Shown here: piece after piece, positions 49,371 through 61,146 of the stretch
How positions within the stretch are numbered: the stretch's first letter is position 1
How the letters are laid out: every line of letters starts with the position of its first letter
Source of the DNA: Tieghemostelium lacteum
Lineage: Eukaryota; Evosea; Eumycetozoa; Dictyosteliales; Raperosteliaceae
DNA length: 64,000 nucleotides
Reading direction: 5' to 3'
NCBI GenBank assembly: GCA_001606155.1
Contig: LODT01000022.1
Coordinates: forward strand, 930,001 to 994,000
The notes under the pieces: generated by a model
The model's input: only the letters and a program-made list of their open reading frames with translations
The model's database searches: none
Told to the model about the DNA's origin: nothing
Made by a program: the position numbers and the translations under genes

Positions 49371-49526
49371 GATGGAACAGAAGCAATAACGAAAATTAAA
49401 GATCCTATTGATTTTAGTAATTGGCTAACTACTGAACCACTACCACATCCAATTTCATTTGAATTTGTATATAAACCAAAAGAAGTTAATAAAAATGGTG
49501 GTAATTGCAAAGAAATTTTATCTTAA
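49371..49526 (+). pseudogene. orphan coding-like fragment
   Basis: An open stretch of 51 codons without ATG, preceded by an AATAG acceptor-like site, reading KIKDPIDFSNWLTTEPLPHP then ISFEFVYKPKEVNKNGGN. The composition is protein-like, but no partner exon is visible upstream. Probably a relic of a gene whose remainder is gone; family not assignable with confidence. The rest of 49189-49728 is AT-rich with nothing seen. Confidence 0.3.
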
Positions 49527-49728
49527 TTTGATAAATATTTTATATTTTGTACTTTTAAAATTAAATATTCCAATGAGGAACTATTATTATAATAATAATT
49601 TATTATTATTACTATTGTTTTTGTTATTATAGTTTGAAGGATTACATGTTTTATATTTCCAAGTGGCAAAGTATCACTTCTACTATATTGTTGACAAATG
49701 AAAAATAAATTTTTTTTGAAATTATAAA

Positions 49729-50424
49729 ATGGGAGATCTTTTTAATAAAACATGTGATGAACTCCTTCTTAATATATTAAAAGCCACAAAGTCTTTACAA
49801 AAATTTAATAAATTATACAGGTCTACTCACGAAAATGTAGAGAGTAATAATGAAGTAACGAATTCAATGGATATAGAATCATTAAATTATTCAATTACCA
49901 AATTAAAAGATGACTATTGTAATCTTGCAGAAAATATAATATCTTCAAATGATGGAAATACACATTTAAACACTAGTATAGATAGGATAAAGCAAGACAC
50001 TTCTAGCGAACAACATACTCAGCTTATGCATTTAAAAAATGAAAATATAAGTAAAGCGGAGGAATTGGAAAACCTAAATTTGACTTTAAATCGATTAAAA
50101 TCGAATAGATTGTGTCTTATATTACAAAACAGAGACTTGTTTAATGGTTTTGAAACATCTAATGATGATAGTGATGATATAGTTTTTGAAGAGATGGAAA
50201 TTGAATTGAAAGAGTAGGCATTGTATAACAATACCAAATCATCATGTGATATCTAATATTATTCACTATATAGAACTCAATTTAAACTAGATCGTGTAAA
50301 GAAAAGAATGAAAATATATAATCATATAATTCAAAGTCTATTGATTTATGCTGATATAGATATACTAGAAAGTGAACAAGTTAAATCATTTTTTAAAAAC
50401 TTGGATGCCAGCATCTATAAGTGA
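49729..50424 (+). CDS. coiled-coil protein, possibly CENP-H-like kinetochore subunit
   Basis: Exons 49729..50213 and 50274..50424 (60-base intron, GTAGGC...TATAG) join as EMEIELK|ETQFKLDRVKKRMKIYN, giving 211 residues; without splicing the frame stops two bases into the intron. It is almost wholly helical: a long coiled coil with Asn-rich breaks, then an acidic patch (NDDSDDIVFEEME), then KRMKIYNHIIQSLLIYADID and ESEQVKSFFKNLD. The C-terminal order (helix, LLxxxxID, acidic gap, final helix) resembles the end of CENP-H, but the similarity is weak and by eye; another helical scaffold is possible. It is convergent with the ADAT2 gene. Confidence 0.55.
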
Positions 50425-50606
50425 TAACATGAATGTAAAGAAGAGATATATTTCCTCTTAATATCACCACTTTATTATCATCAAATAGTCTGATTTCTAT
50501 AATCTATGGTTAATATAATCTATACTTTTGGTGTATAATTACATTTTAAATCACCAAACAAACCAATCAGAGTGATATGGTAATTCTAATTAACCTAATG
50601 TATATA

Positions 50607-51357
50607 CTATTCATTTGAATTCTCAGGTTCATTATTATTATTCGGATCTCTATTTAAAGGATTAATATCATAACCACTAAAAGTTAATGTTTTCAATTCT
50701 TTAATATCGACCCTCTTTCTCTTATTAGGTATAGGTGCTTTCTTATTCTCTTGTAAATAAAACATCTGAAGTAATGAAATTGCTTTTTCTTTCTCAAGAT
50801 TTGAAATTGATTCATATGGTCTACCATTTTCTATATCGCTAATTTAGTATATCGTTAATTATAATATTCTACTGGTATTATCCTGTCGTTAAAACATACA
50901 TGCGAGTGTGTATATTAAATACCGAACCATTTCCACCAAACTTATCATTCTGACAACCAAAATAAACTTTTTTAATCTTTACTAATTGTAGAGCTGCAGC
51001 ACACATTACACATGGTTCCACTGTTACATAGAGTTCACATTCCTCTAACAGTGTATCTTTATACTGGTTCTTTAGTTGTTCATTCCATAGAAATATATTA
51101 TCAATTGCCTCAAATTCAGCATGTCTAGTTCCATTCTTTTTTATATTGGTCTTATTAGATCCTCTTGATATAATTTTACCATTATGAACAATTACACATC
51201 CTACAGGTACCTCTCCTTCATGTAATGCTTTTTCAGCCTCCTTTATTGCCTCACCCATAAACATTAATTCATTATCTGTAAATACAATATTACTGATACC
51301 ATTATAATTTTCACCTATAGTGGCAGTAGAAGTAGTCGTGCTAGTAGTAGTTGTCAT
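50607..51357 (-). CDS. adat2: tRNA-specific adenosine deaminase catalytic subunit (ADAT2/TAD2)
   Basis: Converts adenosine-34 of several tRNAs to inosine, as a heterodimer with ADAT3. Exons 50900..51357 and 50607..50838 (61-base intron) join as GSVFNIHTR|IDIENGRPYES, giving 229 residues. The zinc site is complete: TRHAEFEAID (His ligand and catalytic Glu) and VEPCVMCAAAL (two Cys ligands). The second exon supplies the family C-terminal helix (EKAISLLQMFYLQENKKAPI) and a basic KRKRVD stretch before an Asn-rich end. The first exon read through its donor gives a truncated 159-residue ORF. Confidence 0.93.
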
Positions 51358-51627
51358 TCATCTATCATTCGAATCAAATATAAAAAATAACAGAAAAAAA
51401 AAAACTTATCAAATACAATTTCATTGACATAGTATATTAATTTGATTAGAATGATCGTAAAAAGATAATAGTGAATTCCAAATAAATAAAAATTAATTAT
51501 ATTTTGGTGGGTGAAAATGGACAAATCTGGAAATTGAATTTGCACACATTTAAATTTATTATTTTTTTTTTATATTAATTCAAATTGTGTTTATCTTTTA
51601 TCTATTATTATAGTAAATTTAGGAATA

Positions 51628-52418
51628 ATGTCTAAAGTAAATTTTATACAGTCTATTTTATCAAAAAAAACTATTATTGTAAAACAAACTATTAGTTTAA
51701 ATCACCAAAGTATTTTCAATTATAGATCCCCATTTCTATCAGTTGTTTCCAATGTAAATAATAATAAATTAATTGATAATGGAAATTCGCATAATTGGGT
51801 AAGTTGAACAAAATTCATATAATTTCATCTAAATTATTTTAGCTAATATTTAGAAAATAGTTGTATAATAATAGAAATTATGTTACCTATACACCACAAA
51901 GTATAGAAATTATAAAGATAAAAGCAAAAGTTGAACATATACATCCAAAATACAATGCTTACAAGGATATAGAGGTAGGTAAAATCATTGAAAATAAGTT
52001 TGCCAAAGGTATGGGCACTATAATTCGTGTGAAAGAAAGTAGTACTGTATATGATGCTATTGAACATATGAGTCTACATGGTGTTGGTGCTGTAATTGTT
52101 GTAGATGCTAAAGGTCAGATGAGTGGTATCTTTAGTGAGAGGGATTATTTGGCAAAAGTTGAACTAAAGAATCTTCAACCTAAGGAAGTATTGGTAAAGG
52201 ATATAATGTCAAAGAAAGTAATATCAGTACTCTCTGATTCTGGTGCTTCTAAATGTCTATCTATAATGTCTAAAAGAAATATTAGACATTTGCCAGTAGT
52301 TGAAAACAACCGTCTCATTGGAATGCTCTCTATTGGTGATATAGTAAAATTCATTGTCACTGAACAAAATAAAGAACTATCTAGTTTAGCAAATGATATC
52401 AAAGCAAATTTAAAATAA
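51628..52418 (+). CDS. mitochondrial two-CBS-domain protein
   Basis: Exons 51628..51798 and 51861..52418 (62-base intron) join as NSHNW|LYNNRNYVTYTP, giving 242 residues; the second exon has no ATG at its start, so the first is needed. The first 57 residues are basic and Ser/Ile-rich without acidic residues early, like a mitochondrial presequence. Two CBS motifs follow: SSTVYDAIEHMSLHGVGAVI with FSERDYL, and IMSKKVISVLSDSGASKCLS with HLPVVENNRLIGMLSIGDIV. CBS pairs bind adenosyl nucleotides. Proteins with only a CBS pair are common in plants and protists; the ligand and role here are unknown. Confidence 0.85.
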
Positions 52419-52600
52419 AATTAAATTAATAAAAAAAAACAGTTATATAAAATAATATGAAATTGAACAAAACAGTGAAAATCAAAGAAAAATATCTTAT
52501 TTGAAAATTTACAATTTGAACAGTCTTAATTTTTTTTTTTAATTTATTTTTTTATTTTCAATTTAGAGTCCCTTAACATCACTCCACCCTTATTCTATCC

Positions 52601-53516
52601 ATGACAGATACAAATAATACTCCAGCTTCTACTACTAGTGCTCCAGTAAAGAATTATCAACCATTATTCTCAAAGTATATCAATAATGGTCAATCAACTA
52701 CATTCAAGGGAGATTTCATTGGACAATGTGCTCTCTTTGCTCAAATGTTGATTGCTATGGCTCCTGTATTTGGCGATAGTGCTACTAAAGAAGCCAAAGT
52801 CTCTAAAAAAGACATCAAGAACGAAATGAGATTGGCCAATGGTGAATCATCATCTGATGACAAAAAGAAAGATAAAAAGAAGGAAAAACAAGATAAAAAA
52901 GATAAGAAGGCTAAAGACAAGAAAGATAAAAAGGATAAGAAATCCAAAGATAAGGCTGATAAAAAAGATAAAAAATCCAAAGACAAAAAAGATAAAGGTG
53001 ATAAGAAAGATAAAAAGGATAAGAAAGACAAAGGTGACAAGAAAGATAAAAAGGATAAGAAAGATAAAAAGGATAAAAAGGATAAAGGTGGCAAGAAAGA
53101 CAAAAAAGACAAAAAAGATAAGAAGAATAAGAAAGATAAAAATGAAACTCAACTCACTGAGAAATCTATCCAAAATGTCAAAGGTATGATATTATATCAG
53201 ATTTTATATTTAATTTGATTTTTAATACTAAATTAAATTTATAGGTATTCTTGGTAATCTAGAAAATTCCATTTCATTATATGCTCCATGCATGCAAATG
53301 ATCAAATGTCCAGAAGGTTCCAATGAATGTCTTGGATTAAAAGAGGCATCAATTAATAAATTGAAATCTGATATCTGTTGGTCTAAATACTTGAATAACT
53401 TGATTCAATGTCAAGCTTCTGGTAGTGGTAAATGTGTTACCAAAAACATTGGTTTGGCTGTAACTTGTAGAGAATATTCCACCAAAGCCAACACCTTCCT
53501 ATCAACCACCTATTAA
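52601..53516 (+). CDS. Lys-Asp repeat protein with Cys-rich C-terminal domain
   Basis: Exons 52601..53183 and 53245..53516 (61-base intron) join in phase, giving 284 residues. Three parts: a 75-residue head (FKGDFIGQCALFAQMLIAMA), about 100 residues of KKDKKDKKDK-type repeats (52856-53145), and a compact 100-residue end with six spaced Cys (APCMQMIKCPEGSNEC, SDICWSKYLNNLIQC, GKCV, VTC). There is no signal peptide. A TTTTCAATTTAG just before the leader suggests a 5'UTR intron. The family is unknown. The repeat yields long open frames on both strands that are artefacts. Confidence 0.75.
52856..53145 (+). repeat. in-frame AAAGATAAA-type repeat (Lys-Lys-Asp)
   Basis: Imperfect tandem AAG/AAA-GAT codon units with scattered GGT insertions (KDKGDKKDKK pattern), suggestive of expansion by slippage or unequal exchange. 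Confidence 0.85.
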
Positions 53517-53659
53517 ACCAAATCACCTATTCATTAACACCCTCACCCCTTTAATTAATGTATAAAATAAATAAATATATAGCCTAATTTATCAAATCAA
53601 TAAAAAATTCCAAACTATTTTAAAAGGCTCCCCAAATGTGTATATAGTTTTCTCTCTTT

Positions 53660-56307
53660 TTAATTTATTTTGAAATTTGAAAAGGATGGTTTTTGTACAT
53701 CCCATTTCTCAAATAGTAATTTATCTTCAGCATTATCATTTGCCCAGTAAATTGAAGATTCTCCTTGTGATATATTATCATACAAATCCGATGAAGATTG
53801 TTCCAGTTCTTCATTTGTCAATTCAATAGAATTCAACAGTGAGCCAATCAAAGATAAATTATCAATAGAATAAATCAAATCTTGTTTATCAACATTCTTT
53901 GATTGTTGCCAATTCTCATAGTTATTCTTGTGATATTCTTCAATTTTCTCCTGTAAATGATATTCAATAGCATTCGATTCATGAGGTAGCAATTCGCTTT
54001 GGATTGATAACCATGGATCATTTATATGAATTGGTACTTCAATATAAATATCTGAAACAATTCTCATATTAGCTATTTAATTAAATACAATTAGTTAGTT
54101 ATACCCTTGCTAGTAGACTTTAAATTTAATTAATACTTACTTTGTCTCCATTTTTTAGATAGATATGGTAAAAGACTTTTAATAATTTTTAAACTATAAT
54201 ATTTGAGATCATGTTGTTTAATAATACAATATTTCTTTAGAATATTCTGTTTATAAGTTCAATATTAGTATTAAAAATATATAAAATAATGATTAGATTT
54301 ATATAACATACCGATGATTTAATTGGGGATATTGGTGATCTGGATTGATGTTGTTTTATAATTTTTTGAATTATTCTTAGTGTACATATAGTAGAGAATA
54401 TATTTCTCCAACATTCTCTTTCAGCAGTTTGATCACCACTATTATTATCAATACTTGGAAAATACTCTTCAGTCACAATGTAATTTTGTGAATAATGAAT
54501 CTTATCAATAGTTTCATTATTCAAACATTTATATAATAGTACAATAGCATTGGATTCATACATAATCTTTGAAATATACTCAAATTGCAAATTTTCTAGA
54601 AAATTCTAAATTAGTATACATTGTGTGGTTTTTGTTGTTGGAAATGGTTTTGATTTACTTACGATTATATCTAGAATGTTTTAAAAGTAGTAATAGAATG
54701 GCAAGTGTTGATTTTGAAATAATTTCTTTGTGTCTTAGGAAATCAATTGTAGATTGCATAGTTTCAACTAAAGATGCTGATGATCCTGGTGATGGTGTAT
54801 CAATGACAATCTCTGTCATTAAATTTATAGGTCCTGAATATGTCTTTACTGCTGGTGATGATGCCAAGAGTATTTTCAAAAGTACCACAATAGCTTTTGA
54901 TAAATTATGTAAATTAAATGACTACAATTATAGGTTTTAGAAATTAGTAAAATTAGTATTTAGATATCTAAAAATGGTGGGTTTAAAATACAAACATAAA
55001 ATTGTTCAAAATAAGATGGATTGGAGAGAAGTATTCTAGGTTTTAAATTATCATTGAACCCTAATTGATCTTTGAGAGATTCAGGTGGATACAAGTTATT
55101 TTGTAGCACAGATAGGGATTCAGAGAGTGATGGTGGTAGACGAATAATATCGTTTTTGACTTTATGTATTTTTGAATCTCTTAATTGATAATGATATCTC
55201 TGTGTTGATTTTAAAAAATTATTGATATCACTAGGTCTAGTTTTAGCAGAAGATATCTTAAATACCGATGTTTTTAATCTCTCTTCTTTTAATTTCTCCA
55301 AATCTTTCAAGCCACCAAATCCAATTAACATTGATTTCCACAATACCAAAACAATCTTTTTAATTGGATATATATTCTCTTCTTTATCATTAAATTCAAA
55401 TAGTAAATTTAATAACAATGTTTGTAGATTTATATCAAAATTGTCTATATACACTATATAGTGATATTAATAGGGTTAGTTATATACATTAATATGATAG
55501 GTATGTAGATTGATAGATAACTTACTTAACTCAGATTGAAATGTTTTGTCATCTTGGTTAGAGATGAGAATGAGATAGATGATATTGAGAATAATAGACA
55601 TGAGAGGATCAGCTCTTTTTGAGTTGATTTTTACATTTAATGAAAGTGTTTTGGAACCTGTTTTGTTGGTGGTAGAAGGTGGTTGTAAATGTGTTGCTTT
55701 AACTCCACCTCTGGTGTGTTGTGTAGTTGATGATGATGATGTGTTATTAGTATCTGTTGTTTCTGATTGTGATTGTGTATCTTTATGTGAAAATGAAGGT
55801 AATGTTGATGAAATTAAAGATAAAGATTTCAATAGCAGTGGGAATATATTTAGATTTCTAAGTAGTTGACTATTCTCTTTCATTTGTTGTAATTGTGATT
55901 TTGTATCTGTACATTCATCTTTTACACCTTGTGCTATATACCAAAGTATTCTGGATTTTAGTAGATATCTATTATAATGTTCAGTAGAGGATTTAAAAGA
56001 TAATTCTAGATAACCTATTGTAACTTGTAGATACTCAATCCTTTCACTGTTATCTAAACTACTCCATTTATTCTTTGATGTATCTGTATATGGTTAACAT
56101 TCAATCTAGTACTAAATCCCTAATTTTATAATACCCACTTGTAATCAGATCTTGTGTGAATTGATTATAAATATCGCATTTCTTTAATAATGTCAATTCT
56201 GAATAGGAATATAATTCATTAATTTCGTGTACTAAATCATCATGATCTGAGAATTCAAATTTCATAGGTTTGGTTTCATTATTTTGTTTCGGAAGGAATG
56301 AAGACAT
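53660..56307 (-). CDS. strip: STRIP (FAM40/Far11) homologue, STRIPAK complex scaffold
   Basis: Seven exons: 56139..56307, 55526..56083, 54996..55453, 54663..54921, 54312..54595, 54141..54246 and 53660..54072, all in phase, giving 748 residues. Junctions: DLIT|NTSKNKW, QSEL|MYIDNF, EQFY|SFNLHNLSKAIVVLL, SRYN|QNLQFEYISKIM, IKSS|NILKKYC, KKWRQ|TNMRIVSDIY. Diagnostic stretches: HDDLVHEINELYSYSELT (N1221-like N-terminus), FEYISKIMYESNAIVLLYKC, CWRNIFSTICTLRIIQKI and LKIIKSLLPYLSKKWRQTNM, matching animal STRIP1 in order. STRIP is the scaffold of STRIPAK, which couples PP2A to Ste20/Hippo-type kinases. The exon 3 donor (GTTTGT) and exon 1 donor (GTGGGT) are weak; other junctions are standard. Confidence 0.85.
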
Positions 56308-56491
56308 TACCACGATAGTTGTTTAACCAAAAATTAAAAAATGTAAAAAAAAATATCCACACAACCTCCAGCCAATGCAATATTTTAATAAATTTACTTT
56401 AGGTATCTATATAGGTTGAGGACCAAAAATTTATATACTCTACGTAATAAATAAATAAAAAATTTTATTAAAATAATAATATTAATTAATT

Positions 56492-58282
56492 TTAAAAATC
56501 TAAATTGGAATGTAATACTCTAGCTCTTGAGCCAGCTGCATAGTCGGAGATTTTTGGTCTAACTTCTACAACTGGTTTAGTTGATTTTTTTTGATAGATT
56601 TTATCTATTTTTCTTTTAAAAACCAAAATTACTACAATACATATAGCTGGTAATCCAATAAAACCAATTATTAATCCAATTTTGGTTTCTTTTGAAATTG
56701 AAGTATCAGTATCTATTTGTTGAGAGGATGATAAGTCTGAAGATTGGGGTTCTTGAGTTGGTTTTGGTGGTGAGGTGGGTATATGGCATAGATCAAATGT
56801 CAGACCAAAGCTAGTAGGTGTCATGTGTAAGTTAAACACTGTACATGGTGCTGTCGTTTCCTGTCCGGTTTGAAAATCTATAAATGTATTATTTGTACCT
56901 CTAGGCATGATATCAGGTTGTGGAGAGTCTTGAAATGTAATTAAGTCCATTAGAGGTAAAGTATCAGTTTCAACATTTATATCCTTATTAATTACCAAAA
57001 ATATAGTATTAATTTTAAATGTACCATTCACTTGTAATTTTGTATAATTTGTTTTTGAATATACTGTAAATACTATATTGGATCCAACATGATTTGTTAG
57101 ATTTCCATTAAACTTAATATTATCTCTTAAAACTCCATAGTTTTCAATAGTACCTGAATGAGAAGATACAATGCTCTCACCACTTACTATACTATCCTTC
57201 TTAATCTCTACACTACCATTAACATACACTTTTGAGTTTATCATATCAACATTTGCAGATAAGTCACCATCCATACTAAATTCGGAATCTCTTAGAACCA
57301 ATTTACTATTATTATTAAATTCTATATTATTATTATTCACAGTAACTATACTACTATTATATATTAACTTTGATTCATCCTATAGTAAAACAATTAAAGT
57401 TAATATAGAAATTTAAATAAAGGAAAATGGTTATTATATACATTTAATTTAAATATTAAATTATTTGATGAATTTTTAATTGAAAGTTGTGAGGTATCTT
57501 GTAATGTAATTGTGGTGAAATTACTAATAATCTCTGAATTTTCAATAAATCCCATTGATTTATTTGAATATATAATTGTTCCATTCTAATAAAAATATAG
57601 CAGAATTAATAATGAATATTTTGTTTAAATTATTTTAACTTACATTAATGTAATTAATAGTAGAATTTAAAGAATTAAATGTCGAATTTATAAATGTAGT
57701 TGTATTACCAATAGACATGTATAAATTTGAATTTGGATATAATGTTATTGGTGAATTATTAAAAGTTAAAAAGTTTGTATGTATAGTTTGATTTGATAGT
57801 GTATTATTAGTAGATACAATTAAGCTAGCACTGTGGAATGATAAATTATTAGAATTTACATAACCATCATCTAGAATAAGTTTCGAGTTATCATAGAAAT
57901 AGAGGTTATTTAAAACTGTTGAAAATGGTACTTGAGAATCACTGATTGTCAAAACAGACAATTGATAGAATTTATAGGTTGAATGATTAGATATTATAGA
58001 CCCCAGTGAAGATACTATCAAATGAATATTACAAAGTGTGTTGTTATTGTTACAAATCTCCAATGAATTAGAATTCAGTACTGGTAGTTCTATTCTACAT
58101 GTAGAATTAATTCTATTCAGTATTATATTGTCAGTGTATCCAGGAACATGTCCACAAGACCATGACTGATTAGAATGAAAATATCCATCATCTACCACCC
58201 ATTCACATGTCTCTTGTGAAACCACCACTAACAATAGAATATTTAATAATACAACAATAAATATTCTCTTAAAATTGTTCAT
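56492..58282 (-). CDS. type I membrane protein with beta-rich ectodomain, unknown function
   Basis: Exons 57644..58282, 57442..57585 and 56492..57379 (introns 58 and 62), all phase 0, giving 556 residues. It has a signal peptide (MNNFKRIFIVVLLNILLLVV), then CEWVVDDGYFHSNQSWSCGH and VPGYTDNIILN. A long Asn/Ser/Thr-rich, heavily N-glycosylatable region follows, with short hydrophobic strands typical of a beta-solenoid (NNLYFYDNSKLILDDGYVN). Next come a Pro/Ser stalk, a membrane helix (KIGLIIGFIGLPAICIVVIL) and a 40-residue basic tail (FKRKIDKIYQKKSTKP). The W-x-x-G-x-V-P-x-x-x-D-N opening is common in dictyostelid surface proteins. Family not named. Confidence 0.75.
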
Positions 58283-58885
58283 TGGTATTATGGTGTGTTA
58301 ATTAAAATAAAGTGTGAAGTATTACTAATCTTTTAAATATCTAAACAAAAGGAAAAAAAAAAAAGAAAGACTCCTCTATTCGATTCAATCATCGTTTGGT
58401 ATATATAATCAAAAATCACCAGATACTTCTCTTCTTAGACTATGATCTATTTTTTTTACAGAATGAATCAATTTTTTTTGGATATTTTGTGGCAATTTAC
58501 AAAAAATAACCATTTAAATTTTAAACAAAATATAGGTATTAGCCCTTTTTATTTGAATTAAATAATATTTATTTGAAGTGGTACTACACTAATCGAAATT
58601 GTAATTAGAGTGAATTTTTTTCGAAAACCTAAAAAATCAAAATAAAAATCTATTATCTTTACAGTTTATTGGAAAATTGTTAAAAAAAGTTAACAAGTTT
58701 AAAATCAATTATGTATCTATAGATAGAATTGTTATTTGTAATTAAAATCTCAAGTTGAGAAAATTTGTAAAATTGGGGAAGTTCGTTTTCTTGCGAAATT
58801 ATTCTTTTTTAAAAAAAAAAATTTTTATAAAGTTTTTTGAATTGATTTGTTCATTTTTCGATAGAAAAAAACTATTAAATTTAGA
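58283..58885. promoter_or_regulatory. divergent intergenic region, membrane protein / eIF2 gamma
   Basis: 603 AT-rich bases with T- and A-runs directly before 58886. No gene or RNA recognised. Confidence 0.4.
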
Positions 58886-60532
58886 ATGACTTCGACAAAA
58901 GCCAAACCAAATCTTTTACCACAAGATTTGAGTACTTTAAATGTTAACGAATTAAACCCACTTACACCACATGTTATTAGCAGACAAGCAACCATCAACA
59001 TTGGTACCATTGGACATGTAGCACATGGTAAATCAACTGTTGTAAAAGCAATTTCTGGTGTTTTAGTAAGCATCTTTTTTACATTTGTATTTCAGTTCAC
59101 ATTGTGGAGTTAATTTGAAATATAGATATAGATAGTAGCATAATGGTTAGAAATCATTAGAAACACGTGTTACTGTATATCTAGATCATTATTTGAATAT
59201 TGAAATTTAGAAATAGATTACAAAGGAAATTAGGATATTAATATTAGATGTACAATATATTATATAATAGACTGTACGTTTTACATCAGAATTTAAACGT
59301 AATATTACTATTAAATTAGGTTATGCAAATGCAAAAATTTTTAAATGTGAAAATCCAAACTGTCAAAGACCAGGATGTTATAGATCAATGCGTTCTAATA
59401 CAGAAGATGAACCAAATTGTGAAGTTCCAGGTTGTGGCCATAAAATGAAATTACTTAGACATGTATCTTTTGTTGATTGTCCAGGTAGGTTATAAAGAAC
59501 AGGAAGAGAATTATAGAGAGTTTATATAGGGTGAAGAACTAATGGTTTTTATGTTAATATTTAGGTCATGATGTATTAATGGCAACTATGTTAAATGGTG
59601 CAGCAGTTATGGATGCAGCATTATTATTGATTGCAGGTAATGAATCATGTCCACAACCACAGACATCAGAACATATTGCAGCTATTGAGATTATGAATCT
59701 AAAGAATATTATTATTCTACAGAATAAGATTGATCTCATTAAAGAACCAGCAGCAAAAGAACAACACAAACAGATTTTGAAATTCATTCAAGGTACCATT
59801 GCAGAGGGTGCACCAATTATCCCAATCTCTGCTCAAATGAAATATAATATCGATGTGGTTTGTGAATACATTGTTAAGAAGATTCCAATACCACTTCGTG
59901 ATTTCACCAGTGATCCACATATGATTGTCATTCGTTCTTTTGATGTCAATAAACCAGGTTCAAAAGTTGAGGAATTGAAGGGAGGTGTAGCAGGTGGCAG
60001 TATCCTTAAAGGTGTTTTGAAGGTAGGTGACGAAATTGAAGTTAGACCCGGTGTAATCTCAAAGGAATCCGATGGTAAATTGAAATGTACTCCAATCTTT
60101 TCTAAAATTATATCTTTGTTTGCTGAAGAGAACGAACTACAATTTGCAGTACCAGGTGGTTTGATTGGTGTAGGTACAAAGATTGATCCAACTTTATGCA
60201 GAGCTGATCGTTTGGTTGGTCAGGTTTTGGGTTCTGTCGGTAAACTACCTTCCGTTTTCACCAGTTTGGAAATTAACTTCTTTTTATTGCGTAGACTACT
60301 CGGTGTTAAATCTCAATCCAAAGTTAGAAAATTACAAAAAGACGATATTCTAATGGTCAACATTGGTTCCACCAGTACCGGTTGTAAAGTTACTCATGTC
60401 AAATCCGATTTGGCTAAACTCACTCTTTTAACACCAGTATGTACTCAAGTTGGTGAAAAGATTGCTTTATCTAGACGTGTTGAAAAGAATTGGCGTTTAA
60501 TTGGTTGGGCTAGTATCACCTCTGGTGTATAA
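58886..60532 (+). CDS. eif2s3: translation initiation factor eIF2 subunit gamma
   Basis: GTPase subunit of eIF2, which carries initiator Met-tRNA to the 40S subunit. Exons 58886..59065, 59271..59484 and 59565..60532 (introns 205 and 80), giving 453 residues. Junctions: [17 protein letters not shown] and [13 protein letters not shown]. GTPase motifs: GHVAHGKST (G1), VDCPGHD (G3), NKID (G4). The zinc-knuckle region [22 protein letters not shown] is complete; domains II and III follow ([31 protein letters not shown]). C-ending codons are frequent. The protein is slightly short at both ends compared with animal eIF2 gamma, normal for the group. Confidence 0.96.
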
Positions 60533-61146
60533 AATCAAAAAAAAAAAAAAACAAAAATACCAATATTTTCTTTTACTACAATAATATTCAATCAAATTAG
60601 GAATAGCATAGGTAAATATATTCCTAATCTTCAAAATTAAAAAAAAAATAAAATCATGTTTATTTTACAAATATGTATTTTTTTGTTATTTAATGTATTG
60701 GAGACAGAGGGTCCAGGTAAAGAACTGATATTTCATGTTAAAGTCCCTTGATAAATTACTTTTTTATATTCCAATATAAATTTTGAGGGAATTAAGTTGA
60801 AAAAAGGTTTTCCTGAAATGATTTCAAATTATTGTACACCTTTAGTTCGTGTTTGGCTTTCAATTTCACCACTTGTCCTATTTGTGAGATAACTATCATG
60901 ATTACTAAATCCAATTTTGTGGGAAATATTTTAACATTTCAACTACTTGGTCTATTATTATTAATATTAAATGTTCAAATAGATTCAAAACTTTAATTAG
61001 GTTTTATTAAATATAATATATATATTTATATAATAATACTGTCTCCGTAGTAAAGTAGGAGAATATTTTAGGTAAATCCGCGTTATGAATTTGAATCTAT
61101 TTTTAAAATAATTAGTAGTAGAACATATAAGTCAACTAAAAAGGTT
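60533..61146. other. intergenic between convergent genes, with coding-like pieces
   Basis: Mostly AT-rich. At 60656..60751 a 31-codon ORF begins with a signal-like MFILQICIFLLFNVLE. At about 60781..60892 an open stretch reads KKGFPEMISNYCTPLVRVWL. They could be two exons of a tiny secreted protein (weak GTTAAA donor at the end of the first) or a relic. Not strong enough to call a gene. Confidence 0.25.

Noticed and set aside
52741-53189. Long ORFs on both strands over the Lys-Asp repeat
   Set aside because: They are frame shadows of the KKD repeat (Phe-Leu-Ser or Ile-Arg-Lys monotony) and lack any family feature.
59135-59150. TAGCATAATGGTTAG resembling a tRNA A-box
   Set aside because: It lies in an eIF2 gamma intron; no B-box GTTCGANNC and no cloverleaf arms follow.
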